Origin: an uncultured Bacilli bacterium
GTDB lineage: Bacteria > Bacillota_I > Bacilli_A > RF39 > UBA660
Direction: 5' to 3'
Assembly (NCBI GenBank): GCA_947631895.1
Contig: CANRMU010000008.1
Span: 1-18,051 of the forward strand
Length of the DNA stretch: 18,051 nt
Position 1 is the first letter of the stretch, and every line of letters begins with the position of its first letter. Under the pieces are notes generated by a model. It saw nothing but the letters and a program-made list of their open reading frames with translations, was not told the DNA's origin and searched no databases. Positions 13,394 to 18,051 of the stretch are shown in pieces. The translations under genes were made by a program, and so were the position numbers.

Positions 13394-13831
13394 CTACTTA
13401 TGATATGTCTCATTATTATTAATTTTAAATGAACGATAAATCTGTTCTAATAAAATTCCTCTAAATAAACCATGTGGATAAGTTAATTTAGAAAAAGATA
13501 TTTTTAAATTACAAGCATTTTTAATATCTTCATGAAGACCTAAACTACTTCCAATAATAAAAGTTATACATGGATATTTAATAAAAGTCTCATCTAACAT
13601 TTTAGCAAATTCCATACTATCTAAACTTTTTCCTTCAATACAAAGAGCAACTCTAAATTCATTATTTTTAAAATTTTTATTTAAAGAATCTCTTTCACTT
13701 TCTAAAGTTTTTTCATCTTTTACTTCAACAATTTCTAAATCATGATATTTTTTAATTCTTTTACTATAATCATCTATTAATTCTTTTAAATAATTTTCTT
13801 TTATTTTACCCACGCACAATATCCTTATCAT
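13394..13831 (-). CDS. rlmH: 23S rRNA (pseudouridine1915-N3)-methyltransferase
   Basis: A 145-residue SPOUT-class enzyme that uses S-adenosylmethionine to methylate pseudouridine 1915 in helix 69 of 23S rRNA. The conserved C-terminal half is clear: the knot region FIIGSSLGL, the following SKLTYPHGLFRGILLEQIYR (exactly this stretch), and the family-typical YHK end. The usual GGSxG variant here reads GSSLG. I prefer the ATG at 13831 over the GTG at 13834 because GGGAG is 6 nt upstream. It overlaps the end of walJ by 26 nt, as often seen in Bacillota, and ung follows after 9 nt. Confidence 0.96.
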   Translation of the reverse strand: MIRILCVGKIKENYLKELIDDYSKRIKKYHDLEIVEVKDEKTLESERDSLNKNFKNNEFRVALCIEGKSLDSMEFAKMLDETFIKYPCITFIIGSSLGLHEDIKNACNLKISFSKLTYPHGLFRGILLEQIYRSFKINNNETYHK

Positions 13832-14588
13832 CACATACTCCCGTTACTTCATCAGCTTTAGCACACAATACATTTTTAAAATCTACTTCATATTCTTTAA
13901 AAGTTTCAAATAACGTTTCTAAAGCTTTTTCTTCAGTATTATTTTCTTTTGATAAATGCATTAAAATAACTTTTTTCGTATTATCTCCAATTAATTTAGA
14001 TAAGTAAAAACTGCTATCTTTATTTGATAGATGCCCTAGTGTTCCCACTATTCTTTGTTTAAGCCAAGTAGGATAACTACCATTAAGAAGCATTTCTACA
14101 TCATGATTACTTTCAAATAAATAATAATCACAATTAGTTAAAGATTTAAAATATTTATGATTTAAATAACCTGTATCAGTTAAAGAAACAATTTTTTCTT
14201 CACCAATCGTAATAATAAAATTCCTTGAATCTGTAACATCATGAGATGTATGAATCGAAGAAACTTTAATATCACCTACAAAAAATTCTTCATCATACAT
14301 TACAACATTATCATAATCTTTTAAAAAATCTAAATCTTTATATTGTTTTTCAGTTAAGTAAACCATTGGATGATATTGATTTAAGAAAACTTTTAAAGCA
14401 CTTGTATGATCTTTATGAGTATGACTAATAATTATTGCTTCAATATCACTAGCATCTTCATCTATTTCTTTTAAATGTTCTTTAATATACTTAGCATTTC
14501 TTCCTAAATCAATTAAAATTTTATGATTTCCACTCGAAATGAAGGTTGAATTACCATCACTTCCACTTGCTAATACTACTACTTTCAT
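13806..14588 (-). CDS. walJ: WalJ/YycJ-type metallo-beta-lactamase-fold hydrolase
   Basis: The start is set at ATG 14588 (MKVVVLASGSDGNS...), which overlaps the M23 gene stop as ATGA and has GGAG 9 nt upstream. The ATG at 14603 has no ribosome site. The 260-residue protein has the metal-binding HTHKDH at 56-61, an early LASGSDGNST segment typical of the family, SLTDTGY in the middle, and later metal or substrate histidines (SNHDVEM, MHLSKEN). WalJ proteins are metal-dependent nucleases linked to cell division and wall regulation. They are usually encoded with the WalKR two-component system, but here no WalKR genes are present in the window. The gene sits between the M23 peptidase and rlmH. 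Confidence 0.92.
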   Translation of the reverse strand: MKVVVLASGSDGNSTFISSGNHKILIDLGRNAKYIKEHLKEIDEDASDIEAIIISHTHKDHTSALKVFLNQYHPMVYLTEKQYKDLDFLKDYDNVVMYDEEFFVGDIKVSSIHTSHDVTDSRNFIITIGEEKIVSLTDTGYLNHKYFKSLTNCDYYLFESNHDVEMLLNGSYPTWLKQRIVGTLGHLSNKDSSFYLSKLIGDNTKKVILMHLSKENNTEEKALETLFETFKEYEVDFKNVLCAKADEVTGVCDDKDIVRG

Positions 14589-16096
14589 CGGTACAAACTC
14601 CATGGATTAAATGGTGTTCCCCCACGCATTGGTTCACCTTTATAAGTTCCAAAATGTAAATGGGTTCCCGTAGAAGAACCAGAGTTTCCCATTGCTCCTA
14701 TAACTTGACCACGACTTACTTTACTTCCAACACTAACATTAACACTAGATAAATGGGCATAGATAATATCATAACCATTACCATGATTAATAATTATATA
14801 ATTACCATATCCACTACCACAAGAACTACCTAAATAACCATTTTTAGGACAACCTGTATTTACACTTACAACTGTTCCTTCCCGAGCAGAATATATTGGG
14901 GAACCAAATCCCGTACCAGATATATCTAAGGCATCATGATGTGATCCCCAACGGTTTTCATAATCAGTTGTTATTACATATGGTTGATTAGTTGGCCAAG
15001 CCCAGTCAAGACCAGTATCAATATATCCACCAGTTATATATGTTTTACGTCCAACTTTCGTAATTTCATCTACTTTTTCTCTTAAAGTAACATAACTAAT
15101 CATTGTTGTTTCTTGACTACGTTCACCATTTATTACTCTCATCTCTTGAGTAGTTCTAGCTTTTCCTAAAACCCCAGCTTGGGCAACAACACTTTCTCCA
15201 TAATCTAAATTATCATCAACTTCTGTTTTCTTCTCATAAGCAATATCAACATCTTCAGTAACTCTTACTTCTTCAACTAAATTCATAATCGGATCAATAA
15301 TACTATTATTTAATTCTTCACCAATATTTAAAACGGTATTTTCACCTCTTAAAGATGGATTGGCAATTAATAATTCTCTAACATTTAATTTACTAGCCTC
15401 AGCAATACTTTCTAATGTATCCCCAACTTGAACTTTATAACCATTTTTCTTTTCAGTTGTTCCATATAATAAATATTGACTTAATTCAGCTTTATCCGTA
15501 TATATTTTATCTTTAACAGATATATAAGCTTTTTTAATCGATACTGATTCTTCAAAATACATATGTTTAATAATCGAACCTACATCTTTAATTTCTTCTT
15601 GAGTATTATTTATATAATTTTTATAATCATCTTCATCAACAAAAGTCTTAACAACATTTTCTAAAGCATCTTTAAATATTTGTTCATCTAAAACTTGAAT
15701 TTTAGTTTTAATTTCTGGAATATTTTCATCAGCACCTTGTTTAGTAATTGTAACAATATACCCTTCAATAGTAAAATCACTAGAATCTTGAATTTTTTTA
15801 TAAATTTCATCTGCACTACTAACATTTTCATCATAAGAGATATATTCTTCAATTTCAAAACCTGTAGGTGGATAAACATTTAATACTTTATATTTATCTT
15901 TAATATCTTGTTGTTCTTCATTTATTAAAGCTAATAATTTTTCTTTATTATCTACTAAACCAATTTTCTTACCATCTAAATATACTTGATATACATCTTT
16001 AGGAATCAATGATTTTTGATGACTCATCGAACCTACACAAGCAAATAAAGTTAAAACCCCCAAAATCCCAATAACAAGTTTTTCTTTTAACTTCAT
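14585..16096 (-). CDS. Secreted LysM-G5-M23 peptidoglycan endopeptidase
   Basis: A 503-residue exported protein. It has an N-terminal signal or anchor (about 5-24, KLVIGILGVLTLFACVG); the LFAC may be a weak lipobox, but Phe at -2 is atypical. A charged region follows. Then come a LysM domain (about 220-264, YKVQVGDTLESIAEASKLNV), a G5 domain (about 275-352) and a C-terminal M23 metallopeptidase (about 384-485). Zinc ligands are visible: HxxxD at 387/391 and HLHF with His481, plus the active-site His448. It should bind peptidoglycan and cleave peptide cross-links in the cell wall. AAAGG lies 7 nt before the ATG. It overlaps walJ by 4 nt and follows dnaB by 12 nt. Domain order and length match M23 proteins of this locus in Bacillota. 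Confidence 0.94.
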   Translation of the reverse strand: MKLKEKLVIGILGVLTLFACVGSMSHQKSLIPKDVYQVYLDGKKIGLVDNKEKLLALINEEQQDIKDKYKVLNVYPPTGFEIEEYISYDENVSSADEIYKKIQDSSDFTIEGYIVTITKQGADENIPEIKTKIQVLDEQIFKDALENVVKTFVDEDDYKNYINNTQEEIKDVGSIIKHMYFEESVSIKKAYISVKDKIYTDKAELSQYLLYGTTEKKNGYKVQVGDTLESIAEASKLNVRELLIANPSLRGENTVLNIGEELNNSIIDPIMNLVEEVRVTEDVDIAYEKKTEVDDNLDYGESVVAQAGVLGKARTTQEMRVINGERSQETTMISYVTLREKVDEITKVGRKTYITGGYIDTGLDWAWPTNQPYVITTDYENRWGSHHDALDISGTGFGSPIYSAREGTVVSVNTGCPKNGYLGSSCGSGYGNYIIINHGNGYDIIYAHLSSVNVSVGSKVSRGQVIGAMGNSGSSTGTHLHFGTYKGEPMRGGTPFNPWSLYR

Positions 16097-16108
16097 AATT
16101 TAACCTTT

Positions 16109-17455
16109 CTAAAAAGTTTCTTCAACTTTTGTATAATTTTTAAAACAACTTTTATCTAATTCAAACAAAACTTGAAATAAACCAGTACTACCACGACGAT
16201 GTTTAGCAATTATTAAATCAGTAGGTACTATAGTTTGTTTATTATCAGCTGTTTTATTTTCAAAATAATCTTGACGATTTATAAACAATACTAAATCAGC
16301 ATCTTGTTCAATAGAACCAGATTCTCTTAAATCAGCAAGACGAGGTTGATTGCTTTCTCTTCTCTCCGCATTACGTGATAATTGAGCTAAAGCAATAACT
16401 GGTACTTTAAGTTCCATCGCCATTGTTTTAAAAGCCCTAGATATTTCACTTACTTCAACTTGTCTTGATTCAACCCGACCACCAGTGGTAACAAGTTGTA
16501 AGTAATCAATGATAACAAGCCCTAAACCTTCTGGTTTACTAGCAAGTCTACGACATTTAGCTTTAATTTCTGGCGCTGTAATAGAGGCATTATCTTCAAT
16601 ATAAATATTAGTCTCTGATAATTCACTCATTGCTTCATTATAACGTTTCCAATCATTATTATTTAACATACCAGTTTTTAATTTATCCCCCTCAATTTGC
16701 CCAACGGAACTAATCATTCGATTAACAAGTTGTTCAGCACTCATCTCTAAATTAAATATGGCAATAGCTTTTTTAGTAGTTGTAGCCGCATTACAAGCAA
16801 GATTAAGAGCAAAAGCCGTTTTACCCATCCCAGGACGAGCCGCAATAATAATTAATTCGCCTTCATGAAGTCCAGCAGTTGCTTTATCTAAATCAATAAA
16901 ACCAGTAGATAACCCTGTAACCGCATTTTTATTCTGAGCCATTAACTCTAAATTTTCTTGAGCTACTCTTAATGCTTCACTAATAGGTTTAAACTCTGAT
17001 ACTTCTCTAGTTCTAATAACATCTAAAAACTTTCTTTCACTATTATCTAATAATTTATTTAAACCATCTTCTTCATTATAAGTATTAGTTATAATATCAG
17101 TTGCTGTATTAATTAAATTTCTTCTTAAAGCTTTTTCTTTAACAATATCCATATAATAATCTAAATTAGCACTAGTAACAACTGAATCAATAACTTCCGT
17201 TAAATAATCAACACCACCAACACTAGTTAAATTCTTTTGTTTATCAAGTTCATTTTTAACAGTTGTAATATCTATTGGGGTATTACTTTTATAAAGTGAT
17301 ACTAAAGCATTAAATATTTTTTTATTAGCATCACTAAAAAACATATCTTCATTAATATTCTCAATAATTCTTTCCATTGAAATATCATTTAAAAAAGCTA
17401 CCCCTAATACAGACATTTCTGCTTCCAAATTATGAGGCATAATACGATTAGCCAA
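16109..17455 (-). CDS. dnaB: Replicative DNA helicase
   Basis: A 448-residue DnaB-type hexameric helicase that unwinds DNA at the replication fork. The N-terminal domain begins MPHNLEAEMSVLG (6-18). The RecA-like domain has Walker A ARPGMGKT at 206-213 and Walker B IIDYLQL (about 315-321), followed by SRAFKTMAMELKVPV, ALAQLSRNAERR and the conserved LADLRESGSIEQDADLV with the HRRGSTG arginine region near the end. The length is normal and no intein is present. The start is TTG at 17455 with AGGTGA close upstream; the first ATG, at residue 6, has no ribosome site. It follows rplI by 8 nt, the usual arrangement. Confidence 0.97.
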   Translation of the reverse strand: MANRIMPHNLEAEMSVLGVAFLNDISMERIIENINEDMFFSDANKKIFNALVSLYKSNTPIDITTVKNELDKQKNLTSVGGVDYLTEVIDSVVTSANLDYYMDIVKEKALRRNLINTATDIITNTYNEEDGLNKLLDNSERKFLDVIRTREVSEFKPISEALRVAQENLELMAQNKNAVTGLSTGFIDLDKATAGLHEGELIIIAARPGMGKTAFALNLACNAATTTKKAIAIFNLEMSAEQLVNRMISSVGQIEGDKLKTGMLNNNDWKRYNEAMSELSETNIYIEDNASITAPEIKAKCRRLASKPEGLGLVIIDYLQLVTTGGRVESRQVEVSEISRAFKTMAMELKVPVIALAQLSRNAERRESNQPRLADLRESGSIEQDADLVLFINRQDYFENKTADNKQTIVPTDLIIAKHRRGSTGLFQVLFELDKSCFKNYTKVEETF

Positions 17456-17463
17456 AATATCAC

Positions 17464-17904
17464 CTACTTTCTTAATATAACTTTAATTTTAAAAGATACT
17501 TTCTTATGTAAACAAACCAACACTTCATGAGTCCCTAAACTAGATATTGATCCATCAATCTTAATACATTTTTTATCAATATCATAACCCATCTTCTTTA
17601 ATTCTTCACTAATTTGTTTACTAGATATAACTCCAAAAACTTTATCTTCTTTACCAGTCTTAACTACAAAACTAATCTCTTTATTTTCTAATTTATTCTT
17701 AATTTCATTTAAACTATTAATTAAAGCTTCTTCTTCTAACTCTTTCTTTTCAATAGCTATATCTAATACTTCTTTACTTCTTTTAGTAACTGGAACAGCA
17801 AGATTATTCTTAATCAAATAATTTCTAGCATAACCATCACTAACATCAATAATATCATCTTTTTTACCCTGCTTTTTAACATCTTTTAAAAGAATAACTT
17901 TCAT
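17464..17904 (-). CDS. rplI: 50S ribosomal protein L9
   Basis: A 146-residue L9, complete. It begins MKVILLKDVKKQGKKDD and continues VSDGYARNYLI, the conserved rRNA-binding N-domain. A long charged connecting helix (about 45-75) and the C-terminal domain follow. I choose ATG at 17904 with AAGGTGAT 4-7 nt upstream, rather than the TTG at 17907. It is the first gene of the - strand operon that continues to ung, driven by the extended -10 promoter at 17932-17940. Confidence 0.97.
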   Translation of the reverse strand: MKVILLKDVKKQGKKDDIIDVSDGYARNYLIKNNLAVPVTKRSKEVLDIAIEKKELEEEALINSLNEIKNKLENKEISFVVKTGKEDKVFGVISSKQISEELKKMGYDIDKKCIKIDGSISSLGTHEVLVCLHKKVSFKIKVILRK

Positions 17905-17931
17905 CAAATCACCTTCAATTTCAGTATATTT

Positions 17932-17940
17932 ATTATAGCA
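17932..17940 (-). promoter_or_regulatory. Extended -10 promoter of the rplI-dnaB operon
   Basis: On the - strand TGC followed by TATAAT (17937-17932). The predicted start is near 17925, about 20 nt before the rplI ATG. The -35 region is only a T-rich run, which is acceptable for an extended -10 promoter. Confidence 0.7.
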
Positions 17941-17951
17941 AAATAACTAAC

Positions 17952-17974
17952 AAAAAAAAAGAGATTATAAATCT
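17952..17974 (-). terminator. Short hairpin with T9 tract upstream of the rplI promoter
   Basis: On the - strand AGATT-TAT-AATCT is followed by C and nine Ts (17960-17952). The stem is only five AT-rich pairs. It would separate the rplI operon from the gene beyond the window. Confidence 0.4.
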
Positions 17975-18003
17975 GGTTCTTCCGGAAGTTTCCGGAAAAA
18001 GTT

Positions 18004-18031
18004 AAAAAGTAGATAGAAATATCTGCTTTTT
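18004..18031. terminator. Bidirectional-looking terminator near the window edge
   Basis: GTAGATA-GAAA-TATCTGC (18009-18026, one G-U pair) has AAAAA before it and TTTTT after it. On the - strand it follows a stop codon at 18032-18030 in one frame (ending IKLFGL), so it probably ends a gene lying mostly outside the window. Confidence 0.55.
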
Positions 18032-18051
18032 ATAAGCCAAAAAGTTTGATA

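Noticed and set aside
15688..15883. Two short ORFs (both strands) inside the M23 peptidase gene
   Set aside because: Both are alternative-frame shadows of a continuous, well-supported coding region.
1..18051. Mycoplasma-type code with TGA as tryptophan
   Set aside because: TGA ends clear genes (moxR at 5225-5223 and the M23 gene at 14587-14585, both as ATGA overlaps with correctly placed next genes).
18030..18051. C-terminal end of an upstream - strand gene (IKLFGL stop)
   Set aside because: Only six codons are visible and another frame is also open to 17965, so the gene cannot be called from this window; mentioned only with the terminator.

Overview
The window is very AT-rich DNA with Shine-Dalgarno-led genes and 4-nt ATGA gene overlaps in which TGA is a true stop. 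It therefore uses the standard bacterial code, not the Mycoplasma code. The order rplI-dnaB-M23 peptidase-walJ-rlmH is typical of Bacillota. A pyruvate:ferredoxin oxidoreductase points to an anaerobe, and a LysM/G5/M23 cell-wall hydrolase points to a walled cell. My best inference is an uncultured, gut-type, low-GC member of Bacilli or a Mollicutes relative; the sequence does not name the species.

Layout. (1) 1-642, + strand: a hypothetical gene whose frame is open from the window edge but broken by an in-frame TAG. (2) 652-6215, - strand: a DUF421 membrane protein downstream of a compact MoxR / DUF58 / small membrane protein / VWA / VWA / TPR operon, a Bat-like module. (3) 6319-7035, + strand: a sirtuin. 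(4) 7061-11262, - strand: pyruvate:ferredoxin oxidoreductase followed by a SWIM zinc-finger protein. (5) 11263-12715: about 1.45 kb without conventional genes, holding a tandem array of four related units. (6) 12716-17904, - strand: one operon, rplI-dnaB-M23 peptidase-walJ-rlmH-ung, with an extended -10 promoter just upstream.

The array in (5) is the most interesting part. Each of the first three units carries, on the - strand, a strong promoter, a leader able to hide its own ribosome site, and an ORF for a 25-30 residue hydrophobic peptide beginning MTK(R/K)E with Tyr at position 9. Each is met head-on by a + strand promoter driving a short terminated RNA of about 120 nt that is antisense to the 3' end of the peptide mRNA. 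This is the architecture of a type I toxin-antitoxin system. The fourth unit keeps the RNA half but has lost the peptide. Inverted repeats flank each peptide gene, and their sequence changes between units while pairing is kept, which supports a functional mRNA 5'-3' interaction. I do not recognise the peptide family.

Elsewhere the genes are mostly housekeeping: ribosome (rplI, rlmH), replication and repair (dnaB, ung), cell wall (M23, walJ) and anaerobic pyruvate metabolism (nifJ). The MoxR/VWA operon probably acts as a membrane-associated chaperone-like complex of unknown target.
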